Shown piece after piece: positions 41,801-50,085 of a DNA stretch of 64,000 bases; positions within the stretch are counted from its first letter, which is position 1, and each line of letters begins with the position of its first letter. The notes under the pieces were generated by a model that had not been told where the DNA came from, searched no databases, and worked only from the letters and a program-made list of their open reading frames with translations. This DNA comes from Liolophura sinensis (lineage: Eukaryota; Mollusca; Polyplacophora; Chitonida; Chitonidae), in assembly GCF_032854445.1 (NCBI RefSeq), contig NC_088301.1:13386281-13450280 (forward strand). Reading direction: 5' to 3'. The position numbers were made by a program, and so were the translations under genes.

Positions 41801-44800
41801 TTTGTTTAACCTCAGACATGATCTGGCTATTAAAATTTTGACCGTGGTTAGTTTGGTCTGTTGCATGGCACTCTTGGAATATAAAACAATTCAAGGGAAA
41901 AGCATCATTACCTTGGCTGTTTGAAATGTTCATATGTTCGAGACAACGATGCTCATTGTTGAACTTTAATTTGTAGACTCCACAAATTCCGGTGACAGTA
42001 TGTATATGATGAAGGGAGGCCCAATGCCTGGTATGCCTGGGGTAAGTCTCCAAAAGTAGTCTCCCTTCGTTTTTAAATGCACAATGCATGAACCTAGACA
42101 CATGTTAAGGATGGAAGCTCGATAGAAAACAATGAAACTGACTACATTTTTGTTTTTTTCCATGGAGGAAGCATTTGCACTTTAAGGATTCGTACATACC
42201 TGTAAAGTGCTAACAAAGTATCCAATGTCTGGAGCATATCAAGATGAAATTTTCGCTCCGACATGTTTGTTTTAAGTCACCCCTAAACCTCCAACATAAG
42301 ATGGCTTGCCCAGAATCTGACATGTGCATTCCAGACCAGCAATTTCTGTTTGCATACTTGGTGTTCAAATTCGCTGTAGTTTCTTCTCGAGGCATAATGA
42401 CACCTCTACCTAAAAGGGCAAGTGAATGAATCCTGCCAGCAACCTGCGGATGGTCATGGGTTTCTGCCAGGCTCTGTCAGGTTTCCTCCCACCATAATGG
42501 TGGCCGCCGTCATTTTATTGCGATATTTGTGAGTACGGCATAAAACACCAATCAAATACATAAATATAGTGAATGAATCCCTGTGTGACAATGTGAACCA
42601 AGCACACTGTCTACAGACAGGATATTTATTAGGAAATTAACTTGTGTATGATGACAACCATTTCATAAAGAATAAGCCAAGGAAATCCTGGGTAGTGAAA
42701 ACATTGAAGATGTATGATAGACAGTATGAATATGTTTTCATGCTCACTATAAAAAAAAAAAAAAAAAAAAGGCCTCCAGTGTTGTAATCCTAATGGTAAG
42801 ATAATTTGCACACACTTAATTTCCACCTTATGCAATCAGACTGTAGCTGATATACAGGTATGTACCTGTATACAATTAACCGCTCCAGTTTGAATTTTTT
42901 TTTCCAAAATAATGTAGTTTTGTAAACATGAATATAATGGAACCCCAAATCCATCTATTATGACATCTTATAAAGATTGCAATATTTGGTATTTATTCAT
43001 AAAATACTTTTTATTGCATTGCTTTTTTGAGTGTTGTGTAGCATCATTTTCTTTGTTCTTAACTTGTTATTTATTTATTTGATTGGTGTTTTATGCCGTA
43101 CTCAAGAATATTTCACTTATACAATGGCGGCCAGCATTATGGTGGGAGGAAACGGGGCAGAGCCCGGGGGAAACCCACGACCATCCGCAGGTTGCTGTCA
43201 GACCTTCCAACTTACAGCTGGAGAGGAAGCCAGCATGGGCTGGACTTGAACTCACAGCTACTGCATTGGTGAGAGGCTTCTGGGTCATTACGCTGCGCTA
43301 GCGCGCTCACCAACTGAGCCACGGAGGCCCCTCTTTGTTCTTAACACCAAGATGTGTATATTGCATCCTAGATATGCATATTGCTTTTTGGATGATGCCT
43401 AAGGGAAGATGACATAGATAGCGCTGTGCCTATCTGGGAATTCAGGTCATAGCTAATTGTTAATTATTTATTATGCAAAGGCTAACATGAGTTTTGTATA
43501 TATCATTAAACAGTTCCCCATGGGAGGACCAGAGCCAGGGATGGGGCCAATGGGGCCGGATATGCCTCCAGTAATGAATGGTAAGCCAGACAAGATTCCC
43601 ATTTAATACAACATCAAGCACGTACACACACACACACACACACAGATACTCACTATTAGCGACCGCCACCCCAGGCTGGGACACAAGAATACATACAAGC
43701 CTGGATGTAAGCAGCAGAACATGCTTTGTTCTACACCATATAGCATGTTGACAGAACCAACTGTTTGGTACATGACAACGCTGCCATGTAAATAACACTG
43801 TAACTTTTTCGGTAATGGGAATAGCGAGAAGATTTGCCATTCTGTCCTCTAGAACTCTGAAGCAAATGAAGGCAAGAAAAGTTATTGACGGGTATATTGT
43901 CCGTTGTAATTTAAAAGTTTACTATCACCTTACAGTTTCTTGATTATACATCAGTTGATTGTAGCTACAGTCTTTTGTGCAAGCGAACCTGGAAACAGAT
44001 CAGATATTACAACATTAGGGAATTCAATGTAATTCCCAAACTGTACCCTCTAAATGTACCCTCTAAATGTACCCTCTAAATCATGTCGCGTTTAGCATGA
44101 AGGGGATAGTGTAAGAACCGGTTAACCCGTATCAGTATAATGGCTCGGGGGGGTGACTTACTTGCCTTCGGTAAGTCGTCCCAGTGAAGCAGCACTAAAT
44201 AAAAGAGCGGTGGAAATCCATCCTGCAACAAGGAGGCACATTACACGTACATGCACCCTAAGGATTCCTTCGTTGTCATATGACTGAAAAATGATTGAGT
44301 ACGATGTTAAACCCCAAGCACTCACTCACTCACTCTAAATCATGTCTGGATTGTTATTTACTTGCAGCAGAATCCCAGTTATAAATCATAAAACTTTTCA
44401 TTATGCCCCTTCATTAATGACTAGTGCAGGTTACCGGACAGATGTAATACTGAAAAAAAGTTTTTTTCTTAGTATCTGAAAAAAAGATGCCTGATCCCTT
44501 TAATATCTTCCATGTTTGTGTGGTTATTCAGTTTTGAAGTATTTCTTCTGGCAACATTTGAAACAAGCTAAATGAGAGAGAAATGATGCATTTAGATGTT
44601 TGAATTTGTGATCATGACGCTGTAATGTTTTCCGCAACATAAGCTTTTTAACCCTGCATCTTGTTCAGAATATTTCAAGATAATCTAGAGAGTGTCCGTG
44701 ATTTGACAGTAGCCAGTAGGTAGCTCTTTCACCTGGTTGTTTTAAGATGAACATTTTGGGGGAGGAAATGTTAGGAGATTTACCATACTGTGTTCGTGAT

Positions 44801-46472
44801 GGTTTAAATGCAGAACAGGTGAAGTAAACTGTGTCTTATCTTGGCATGCGTTGGTATTATATAGATGTGAACCGAATGAACCACCTTTTGAGTTGACCAG
44901 AATTATACCCATTATACTGGGAAGAATAAAAGCTGATAAGGAGCCTTGTAAGGGTGTAAATGTCCTTGTGTTCAACAAGGTTAATAGACAGTAATGTGTC
45001 TGCATGCTTGGGTAAAAGGTCTGCTTCATGTTTTGTTTCCAGTACCCAGGCTATTTGTAGAGGTTTATGAAAGAAAAAAAGTTTGTCAAAGATGATCATT
45101 ATGAAAATTAGCTTCCACTTGCCTTTCGTGTTATTCTTCCTCTCCTAAGCTGAAATTCTGTGAGCCGAGTTGAAAAACAATCAAGTCACTTGGTACTACG
45201 CCTTGATGTTTGACCAGTGACAGCCTTAAAATGACATTATCAAGAGCTTTATGTATAGATCATGTGAGACTTGGGATTTCTGACCATGTAACCAGTTTAG
45301 TTTCTTGAATAAAGAAAAATTCTTTGTTGGTTTTGGAAACCTTCAAATTTAAGTTACGTGTGAAGTCTAGCAAGCCAACTCTGGTCAACTGGGTAAAGGC
45401 TATAGTGTTGAGTTAGTCACACAGGACAAGTCAGTGTTTCATTAGTTAAGACCTGTGTCGTGTAATTACTTATCCCCACAGGTGAAATGGATGGTATGAA
45501 AAGCTCGCCAGCGAACGGACCGGGCACGCCGCGGGAAGATTTACCTCCCGTCAGTGGTGGGGATATGGGAGGCTATAGCATAGGGTACCAGGAAAACGTA
45601 AGTTCTTCTCTGTTGTGAAACTTGTTTGATATCTCCTTTTTGCTGTCCTTATTCATTGTTCATGATGTGTATTAATGTTTTAAAAAAAGAAATCCACGAG
45701 TAATACTCAAGACTAAAACCAGAATAAAACTGTGACTTTGACTCTGGCCAAGCCTGCAGTGACTATACACAGTCTGCCGCAGCTCTTTTGGTTTTGACCT
45801 TTGACCTTCTGCTGTCACATCCTGTACTCTGTGGTAATGGGGCATTTTGCATGGAGTGGTGGCTATGGCTTCATCTTAGATTTTTTTCTTGTTGTGTTTA
45901 CTTTTTCTTGCTGACTGGGAGCTCCTTGGCCTCCTGACTTGAGATCCTTCAAACAATCTTGATGCAATATTGCACTGTTCACTTGGAGATCCACTCTCGG
46001 CTCCCTATACATCTCCCCTGGAAAATGGAATGAAAAAGAAAAGAAAAATCCAAGCAGTGCAGAATTCGGACACATTTCTTCACTGTATTTGGTATTTCCC
46101 TCTCATGCTAGTTTCATTGGCCTATATTTTTCCTGCTCTATTTTCCCCCTCCACACCGCATGGAATCATGTTCTCATTTCTGAGACCTGATGCGATAGAT
46201 CAGACTGCGTGGAGCGGTGCGAGCCCTGTGTGGCACGCATTGCCGCGTACCGTAGAATCTCATTGCTACCCTCACTAATCTCTAGCATCATCACCCGGCA
46301 GCGTTTCTCGTGCTCTGTCCCGAGCAAAGTCTTATGTTTAAATTGTGTCCTTGTTATGATTTTTCAGGATCAAAACGAATCTGCTGCTATCCTAAAGATT
46401 AAAGAAAGTATGCTGGAAGAGGCAAAACGGTTTGAAAAAGACACCGACCATCCTGACTATTTCATGCAATAA
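545..46472 (+). CDS. ssbp3: SSBP2/3/4-family (Ssdp) transcriptional co-factor, 12 exons, 5' end outside the window
   Basis: Joined exons: 545-604, 4551-4628, 11597-11654, 38518-38585, 38853-38947, 39350-39392, 39680-39715, 40101-40155, 41977-42041, 43514-43580, 45482-45597, 46368-46472. Together they give 846 nt, 281 residues plus stop, with phase continuous across every junction. Family motifs appear in order: PFMSPRFPGG, PMQRMTPP, NYGG, RGPWPPTSSS, YSSGSPGNYN, GPPGTPIMPSP, DSTNSGDSMY, PMGPDMPP, GPGTPRED. In known members an N-terminal LisH/LUFS domain binds LDB/Chip and stabilises LDB-LIM-homeodomain complexes in the nucleus, and the Pro-rich part acts in activation. The N-terminal domain exons are not in this window, so the start codon is unseen. 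Invertebrates normally have a single gene equivalent to vertebrate SSBP2, 3 and 4, so the symbol marks the family rather than a one-to-one orthologue. The charged tail from the last exon is not the tail I recall for vertebrate proteins. Confidence 0.94.
605..4550 (+). other. SSBP intron a-b (3.9 kb)
   Basis: GTGAGT...CAG. It contains T-rich runs near 910-1010 and one 51-bp direct tandem duplication (2503-2604). No exon or mobile element is supported. Confidence 0.85.
2503..2604. repeat. 51-bp exact tandem duplication
   Basis: Unit begins CCTTATATGAGAGTAGGAG and ends GTGCAAGACTCT. Two adjacent copies (2503-2553, 2554-2604) are identical. Confidence 0.97.
4551..4628 (+). CDS. ssbp3: SSBP exon b, 78 nt, phase 0/0
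   Basis: The acceptor is TTTTTTTTACTTTCAG and the donor GTAAGT. It encodes PFMSPRFPGGPRGPGPVRMP followed by NQVDFN. The first part matches the strongly conserved PFMSPRYPGGPR block of SSBP proteins and is the surest diagnostic for the gene. Confidence 0.95.
6533..6604. repeat. 24-bp x 3 tandem repeat
   Basis: The unit starts CACATTACAACATC and ends ATTATTTTCT. Three copies; the first has one substitution. Confidence 0.95.
9831..9892. repeat. 25-bp tandem repeat, about 2.5 copies
   Basis: The unit starts TGTTTCTTGCAATGTTAC, and copies begin at 9831, 9856 and 9881. The last is partial. Confidence 0.9.
11597..11654 (+). CDS. ssbp3: SSBP exon c, 58 nt, phase 0/1
   Basis: The acceptor is ATCTTGCAG and the donor GTAAGT. 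It encodes PPGSSPGQMPMPNSMEPRP plus the first base of a Gly codon, which is completed after the 26.9-kb intron. It corresponds to the variable linker around LPSGMDPTRQ in vertebrate SSBPs. Confidence 0.9.
13469..13512. repeat. 22-bp x 2 tandem repeat
   Basis: GATTCAGTGTCATCAGTTTA plus AT, present twice in direct succession. Confidence 0.95.
24014..26679. repeat. 1,333-bp exact tandem duplication in the giant intron
   Basis: Copy 1 is 24014-25346 and copy 2 is 25347-26679. Everything I compared by eye is identical, from TGTATACACACCAG to GCATATTATTTTTT, and a 145-codon minus-strand open frame inside is the same in both. The right end runs into a T-rich tract (26671-26710). This is either a very recent duplication or an assembly artefact. 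Confidence 0.95.
29851..29877. repeat. (AT)n microsatellite
   Basis: About 13 AT dinucleotides inside the giant intron. Confidence 0.97.
35669..35683. repeat. Poly-G run (G15)
   Basis: Fifteen consecutive G. Such runs are prone to sequencing-length error. Confidence 0.95.
38120..38405. repeat. Degenerate ~43-bp minisatellite just upstream of exon d
   Basis: About six units with core ACCAACTGGTTTCTCTAAAT then GTGAACAAAACATTAATGAA, starting near 38148, 38191, 38234, 38278, 38320 and 38361. An outlying related piece lies near 37915-37970. The array ends about 110 bp before the exon d acceptor. Confidence 0.88.
38518..38585 (+). CDS. ssbp3: SSBP exon d, 68 nt, phase 1/0
   Basis: The acceptor is TTTGTCTCTGAAG and the donor GTAAGT. 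Completing the split Gly codon it encodes GHPGMPMQRMTPPGRMPGPM then NPA. The PMQRMTPP core is conserved in the family. A degenerate 43-bp minisatellite ends about 110 bp upstream of the acceptor. Confidence 0.94.
38586..38852 (+). other. SSBP intron d-e (267 bp) containing a decayed exon copy
   Basis: GTAAGT...CAG. The middle (about 38699-38788) is a diverged duplicate of the start of exon e. Confidence 0.85.
38699..38788 (+). pseudogene. Decayed duplicate of the SSBP exon e boundary
   Basis: Aligns with 38819-38911 at a 120-bp offset. Both start GCTTTTTCTA-AAGT, continue CTAATTCTT...CAG and then TATGAATCATTACA. In the phase of exon e it reads FYESLQNSGGAHFSPN and then a stop, against VYESLQNYGGMRGPP in the real exon. 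The only length change is 3 nt, so frame is kept until the TGA. The second acceptor is lost (ACAG to ACAA) and no good donor precedes the stop. This suggests an exon duplication that failed or died. Confidence 0.6.
38853..38947 (+). CDS. ssbp3: SSBP exon e, 95 nt, phase 0/2 (alternative acceptor at 38871)
   Basis: Two in-frame acceptors exist. ATGTTTCAG before 38853 adds VYESLQ. ATTACAG before 38871 starts directly with NYGGMRGPPP, like the conserved QNYGGAMRPP of vertebrates. The first has the better pyrimidine tract. The exon goes on with NSMGPGGPGGMPPMS and ends with the first two bases of a Met codon before GTAAGT. A decayed copy of this intron-exon boundary lies 120 bp upstream. Confidence 0.88.
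38948..39349 (+). other. SSBP intron e-f (402 bp)
   Basis: GTAAGT...CAG. Near 39160-39196 it carries a short SINE-tail-like remnant (CAGCATTCAACACCAATCAA followed by ATAAGTAAATA). Confidence 0.8.
39350..39392 (+). CDS. ssbp3: SSBP exon f, 43 nt, phase 2/0
   Basis: The acceptor is TTTCTGCACCTCAG and the donor GTATGT. It encodes M(split)PGGQRGPWPPTSSS, matching the conserved GPGGGRPWPNPTNANS stretch of the family. Confidence 0.92.
39680..39715 (+). CDS. ssbp3: SSBP exon g, 36-nt small exon, phase 0/0
   Basis: The acceptor is GTTTTTTTATTAG and the donor GTAAGT. It encodes INYSSGSPGNYN, matching the IPYSSASPGNYV block of SSBPs. It is only 36 nt and symmetric in phase, so skipping would remove exactly 12 residues. 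That makes it a candidate regulated cassette exon. Confidence 0.93.
39716..40100 (+). other. SSBP intron g-h (385 bp)
   Basis: GTAAGT...CAG. Nothing notable is seen in it. Confidence 0.85.
40101..40155 (+). CDS. ssbp3: SSBP exon h, 55 nt, phase 0/1
   Basis: The acceptor is GTTGACAG and the donor GTCAGT. It encodes GPPATGGPPGTPIMPSPQ and the first base of an Asp codon. GGPPGTPIMPSP is a near-invariant family block. Confidence 0.95.
40338..40385 (-). repeat. Inverted partner of part of the 99-bp unit
   Basis: The reverse complement of CAGCCAGATCCTAACCATCA and of the following GTCCTACGCCTATCGTGG aligns, with roughly 75-80% identity by eye, to GGGCGTAGGATTGGTGGT..ATCCAGCTG at 41507-41545 and 41606-41644. 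It is either a second copy of the same repeat family or one arm of a foldback element. Confidence 0.6.
40961..41012. repeat. 28-bp tandem pair
   Basis: GATGCAATTTAGGGATTCCA plus GATTTAGG, repeated once, the second copy slightly short. Confidence 0.92.
41451..41648. repeat. 99-bp tandem duplication, about 90% identical
   Basis: Copies start CATGGTTGAC at 41451 and 41550. Both contain GACCATGGGCCGACCATCAG and end with GGATCCAGCTGTACTGTA. A related segment in inverted orientation lies at about 40338-40385. Confidence 0.9.
41977..42041 (+). CDS. ssbp3: SSBP exon i, 65 nt, phase 1/0
   Basis: The acceptor is TTTAATTTGTAG and the donor GTAAGT. It encodes DSTNSGDSMYMMKGGPMPGM then PG. DSTNSGD-MY is conserved in the family. 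The 1.8-kb intron before it contains inverted and tandem repeats. Confidence 0.94.
42434..42567 (+). mobile_element. 5'-truncated tRNA-derived SINE with target-site duplication
   Basis: It carries the body and tail of the same family as 43064-43331 (GCCAGCAACCTGCGGATGG, TTTCCTCCCACCATAATG, GGCATAAAACACCAATCAA, then an ATAAATA tail) without the tRNA head. It is flanked by perfect 13-bp direct repeats AGTGAATGAATCC at 42421-42433 and 42568-42580. This fits LINE-driven retroposition with 5' truncation. Confidence 0.9.
43064..43331 (-). mobile_element. Near full-length tRNA-derived SINE with perfect 14-bp target-site duplication
   Basis: Read on the minus strand it starts GGGGCCTCCGTGGCTCAGTT, with an A-box-like TGGCTCAGTTGG, and then has a B-box-like GAGTTCAAGTCC. 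A conserved body follows, and the tail is AATCAAATAAATAAATAA. Direct repeats TCTTTGTTCTTAAC lie at 43050-43063 and 43332-43345. The intact head and perfect duplication suggest a fairly recent insertion. Elements of this type are common in lophotrochozoan genomes; I did not assign a family name. Confidence 0.92.
43514..43580 (+). CDS. ssbp3: SSBP exon j, 67 nt, phase 0/1
   Basis: The acceptor is ATTAAACAG and the donor GTAAGC. It encodes FPMGGPEPGMGPMGPDMPPV then MN and one base. It corresponds to the NFPMGPGSDGPMGGLGGME region of vertebrate proteins. A (CA)n microsatellite begins 43 bp after the donor. Confidence 0.92.
43624..43644. repeat. (CA)n microsatellite
   Basis: About ten CA units, 43 bp after the donor of exon j. 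Confidence 0.95.
44043..44081. repeat. 13-bp x 3 tandem repeat
   Basis: GTACCCTCTAAAT three times in a row. The last copy overlaps the target site of the adjoining SINE-like element. Confidence 0.93.
44088..44332 (+). mobile_element. SINE-like retroposon with (CTCA)n tail and 14-bp target-site duplication
   Basis: 245 bp ending TTAAACCCCAAGCACTCACT then CACTCA, flanked by perfect CTCTAAATCATGTC at 44074-44087 and 44333-44346. The 3' part (GACTGAAAAATGATTGAGTA, CGATGTTAAACCCCAAGC) is a sequence I know as very abundant in mollusc genomes. I could not define clear pol III boxes in the 5' part, so the class of its head is open. Confidence 0.85.
45482..45597 (+). CDS. ssbp3: SSBP exon k, 116 nt, phase 1/0
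   Basis: The acceptor is CTTATCCCCACAG and the donor GTAAGT. It encodes GEMDGMKSSPANGPGTPRED then LPPVSGGDMGGYSIGYQEN. The PGTPRED/DMGG part matches the PGTPRDDGEMGG block near the C-terminus of vertebrate SSBPs. Confidence 0.94.
45598..46367 (+). other. SSBP intron k-l (770 bp)
   Basis: GTAAGT...CAG. Reading through the donor would add VSSSLL and stop. No alternative terminal exon is evident. Confidence 0.85.
46368..46472 (+). CDS. ssbp3: SSBP last coding exon: charged C-terminal tail and stop
   Basis: The acceptor is TTATGATTTTTCAG. It encodes 34 residues, DQNESAAILKIKESMLEEAK then RFEKDTDHPDYFMQ, followed by TAA at 46470-46472. The first two thirds look like an amphipathic charged helix. 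The composition differs sharply from the Pro/Gly-rich protein before it and from the short SYSPSMTMSV-type end I recall for vertebrate SSBPs. The stop codon overlaps an AATAAA (46468-46473). Confidence 0.88.
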   Translation, partial: DQNESAAILKIKESMLEEAKRFEKDTDHPDYFMQ

Positions 46473-47459
46473 AATCTTTATGTAGAGTATAGACAGAGCC
46501 CATTGTAAATTATTTCATAATTTATGGTTTGTATGTTAAATTGAAACAGAAAAAAAAAAAGAAACATGAAACGCGTTGTTCTCCACCTGGCCGTTAGATG
46601 GCGCTGTTAAACGACTCGGTGATTGGTCGGTCTCAAGCATTAGGGCAAACCAGTGATATGACGCTTCCAACACTTTACAGCTTGTGTGGTTTTCTGCTTT
46701 GTAACATCTGAGTGGCGTACTTCTCTTTGCTTGGTTTCAAATCGAATTCTGACCATGTGTTGTTGAATCGGCCATCAGCAATTCTCCTCTGAGGGATCCG
46801 ATGACTTCATATGTATATTTTTTTTTTGTGTTCATGTCACTCTCGAACTAAATTTTGTCTTCTTCTAAATTTGATCGTGTGGATTTCTAGACGACAAATT
46901 TTGTGATCTGGTGTCCATGTTTTGTAAAGCACTGCTCCTCGTCCGCCAGACGGTGTATCACACATGGTGTCCGCGCACTGTACTGAGTCTGTGTTCAAGT
47001 GTACAACCACTGCAGCTTCTCTTCTCTTGAAACAGACCACGGTTACTGCCCTAATTCTTGAGTCGCGCCCCGTCATTGCGTCGTCGTGGTAACATAGTAA
47101 ACAGTTAGCACACAAACATCTACATCAGGATTGTTTGAACAAGAAATAGTCTTGACAAGCCAAAGCTAGCCTCCCTCCTTCCCAAAGCCCAACTCTTTGA
47201 GCCGTAGTAGATGCTAATCCTTTTTATGCTTCTTTGATTAACATTCTGTTGAGTAACAAGCTGAATAGACTTTTTACTCTCACATATGACTGCATGGTTG
47301 TTTATCATTGTCTGGAACGACAGTAGAATTTCCCGTTTTCCATGAGTTTTGGCTCACTTCCAGTCATACTTGTAGTTTCTTCCCTTGTTTTTACTATTTT
47401 TTGCCTAGAAAGCCTTGGCTTCAAGATTATTTCTTCATTTTCTAACAAGACAAAACTGT

Positions 47460-47560
47460 ACTGTGTACAAAGTGTGTGTGCAACTATTTCTTTATATTAT
47501 ATATACATGCATATATAATCTATATCTATATATACAACATATATATTTACAAAATGTCAT
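47460..47560. repeat. AT-rich low-complexity tract in the 3' UTR
   Basis: Runs of TATATA and ATATATATA around 47495-47550, with no further structure. Confidence 0.7.
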
Positions 47561-48698
47561 GTCACTAATGTGGGGCAGTCATGTGATTGTCACATGATCA
47601 GCTCACCACACATTTGTATTGGTTAACTAAGAGATCTGAGTCAAAAAAAAAAAAAAAAAGGGGACAGTCAATTTCATCCCTGCAAGATTTAATACTGTTA
47701 TAATATTATATCACTCATTGTACATTAACATATAAATCAGAATTGCCAATCTGGAAAGTCCACTTCCAAATCGCCTGGTCGCTGCCCTAGTTTTGCACTC
47801 ACTGCCCTGACCTTCTCCAAATTTATATGCCTCCCCCCTTCAGTTCTAAGTGGCCTCTTCCATCATTTGCAGATATTTGTTTTAACATCTAACACTCTAT
47901 TGACCACTTTGCTGAGGGAGGGGGGGAGGAATGATTGTTGATTTTTGCTGATGCGTGATTGTGAAGAGCGTGCTTGAAAAAAAGGTTCATATTATTTATA
48001 TTATATTTAAAAGTATTTAATCTAAGAAGTTGTGTGGACGTATGCCTGTATAGGTGGCGGAAGAGCAGGCGGCTCAACTCGGGCAGCGAACAGGGAAAAC
48101 ATTGTATTGTTATTTTAGTTCTTCACAATGTTAATTGTATACGTGGATTTTTGAAGAGCATTTTTCATTTTGTGTCTCATTGCTTAATGGGTGGTAGTGT
48201 TTTGTAAGTTATGATGTGTTTTAGTTTTCTTGCTCTTGAACTTGTACAGAGATTTTAATGCTGCATGGCCCCTTGCTGTTTGTGTGTGTAGATAAAGACA
48301 GACGTATCTTTACATCAAGGCCATCTCTTTGCATTCTTGTATACTTGAGGGGATTCAGAAAACTTCAGTGTTTCTACGTGTAATGTATATAAAATGTATG
48401 AATCCTCACTTACAAAAAAGGTTGATTTTCATGACCAAACATACTAATGAATCAAATTCCCAATTGTACAAATTAAGCTTCTCAGAGACAGTTTCGGAGA
48501 GCGATGACATGATGCCAGGTCTGAGACGTGCTTTCCCACTACTCCAAACCTCCATCTGGTGTCAGAGTGAAGGACTTTCAGGGGAGATAACCAGGAGATG
48601 TCTAGGGCACCACATCTGTATTTTCCTATCTGTACCAGGACATAAACCCCCCAACACATGATTCTGTGTAACTGTGTGTTTATTTTTTTGACATTGAA

Positions 48699-48704
48699 AA
48701 TAAA
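48699..48704 (+). promoter_or_regulatory. Candidate proximal poly(A) signal AATAAA
   Basis: AATAAA in GAAAATAAAAACTC, followed about 20 bp later by a GTAGTGTACTG stretch. It is a possible alternative cleavage site. Confidence 0.35.
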
Positions 48705-49038
48705 AACTCAACCAGTAGTGTACTGCTCATCATTGTTTGTATAGATGTACGACCTACCAGGGTTTAACTTGGGAGTATTTTGTCATTGTATCAGAACGGG
48801 AGGATATTTTGCACCTCGTCATAAATTTCTGTTAATTAATAAGGATTTTTTGTCACAAAGATGTTTGGATTATTGTTGATTCTCTTCATATATATTTTTT
48901 TTTTGTCTTGTTTGTTTTCCTTATGAAGAGTAAAATGATTGTATAGAATGTGTGGCCACCACTCTGTAGATATCATCCTCATCGCTCAAAACGGGAGCCT
49001 TGTGGCATGGTCACATACTGAATCTCTACTTACCTGTG

Positions 49039-49044
49039 AATAAA
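49039..49044 (+). promoter_or_regulatory. Candidate poly(A) signal AATAAA
   Basis: AATAAA in GTGAATAAAGCATC, with GT-rich sequence 10-30 bp downstream. This is the best-formed of several candidates for the SSBP transcript. Confidence 0.45.
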
Positions 49045-50085
49045 GCATCACGTGTGGGAAATACCTTGTGTGAACTGGAACAATATTTCATGCCTATCAA
49101 CCCGTCATTGTAACAAGTGAGTCATTTTTTCTGAGACACTTTGTCAGATGTATTGTAAAGTTGTTAAGAGAATTATTTTGCAGTAGGCAGTGATTTTTTT
49201 TTCCTTTATATATATATATATAATATTATATATATATAAGGTTTGGTACATTACTGTTTCATTGAGAAGTTCAAAAGCTGGAGCTGTTGGTTTTGAATTC
49301 ACCATTCAAGTTCACATTGTACAAACACTAATTTTTAAAAAAAAAAAAACCTATATATTATATGGAATCCCTTTTAACCTTTCACTGTTTCTGCCAAGCC
49401 TGCTCTACAGTTCGAGGGAAGATGTTGCAGTATTTGTCATGTGCCACATGGACGATGTAAGATGTGTCACAGGTGTGTCACTGGCATTCTACACACACGT
49501 TCTGCTGGGGGTAGTACGAGCATTTCACAGGCTGAGCAACTGTGTGCCGTAGTACCTTCCACATGTATCCACATTGCACACTACTGGGTGAAATGTGTAA
49601 AGTGTGCTATCACGGATGCACGTGACTGCTAATGAGCTGTCGGTCATCAGCTTCAGGAAGGCATGTGCAGTCCGCGGTCTTCCCACATAGAACATTTGTA
49701 CACTTCCAGCCCAGGAACAGCTCTCAGTATCATACTCCTTTGCCCTTCGGCTACAGCACAAACACCTCTTTTCAGTCACACAGGAGAAGGCTCTAAAGAG
49801 ATGTAAATTTGATATAAATTAAAATTCTCTCATACCAAATTGTTTTGTATTCTGTCCGTAAGGGTGGTAAATTTCAGTGTTACTTTGAAAGTGATTATTT
49901 CATTGCCAGAGGGGTTTTGGGTACCGGGAGGGATAGGGGGTGTACATGTGCAGTTGATTGTTGTACATAAATCTTGAATCCATGTAACAGAAAGTACTGC
50001 GATTTCTTGCTGTTCAGCACCACATCACATTGAGCTACCTCAGGCAGATCCATACACCATTTTAGACAAGGCTTTATTATGGCGT

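Larger units (their letters stand above)
40156..41976 (+). other. SSBP intron h-i (1.8 kb)
   Basis: GTCAGT...TAG. It contains a 28-bp tandem pair (40961-41012), a 99-bp tandem pair (41451-41648) and a segment near 40338-40385 that is an inverted relative of part of the 99-bp unit. Confidence 0.85.
42042..43513 (+). other. SSBP intron i-j (1.5 kb)
   Basis: GTAAGT...CAG. It carries two SINE insertions in opposite orientation (42434-42567 plus, 43064-43331 minus) and an A-run near 42750-42770. Confidence 0.85.
43581..45481 (+). other. SSBP intron j-k (1.9 kb)
   Basis: GTAAGC...CAG. It carries a (CA)n microsatellite, a 13-bp triplicate (44043-44081) and a second type of SINE-like element (44088-44332). 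Confidence 0.85.
46473..49065 (+). other. Probable SSBP 3' UTR
   Basis: AT-rich, T-rich and free of the SINEs seen in flanking introns. It carries AATAAA hexamers at 48699-48704 and 49039-49044; the latter is followed by GTGTGGG and TTGTGTG, a usual GU-rich downstream element. The end is inferred. Later AATAAA hexamers (51339, 52293) would allow a longer UTR. Confidence 0.5.

Noticed and set aside
43091-43288. Open frames over the SINE at 43.1-43.3 kb as genes
   Set aside because: They are translations of a non-coding SINE.
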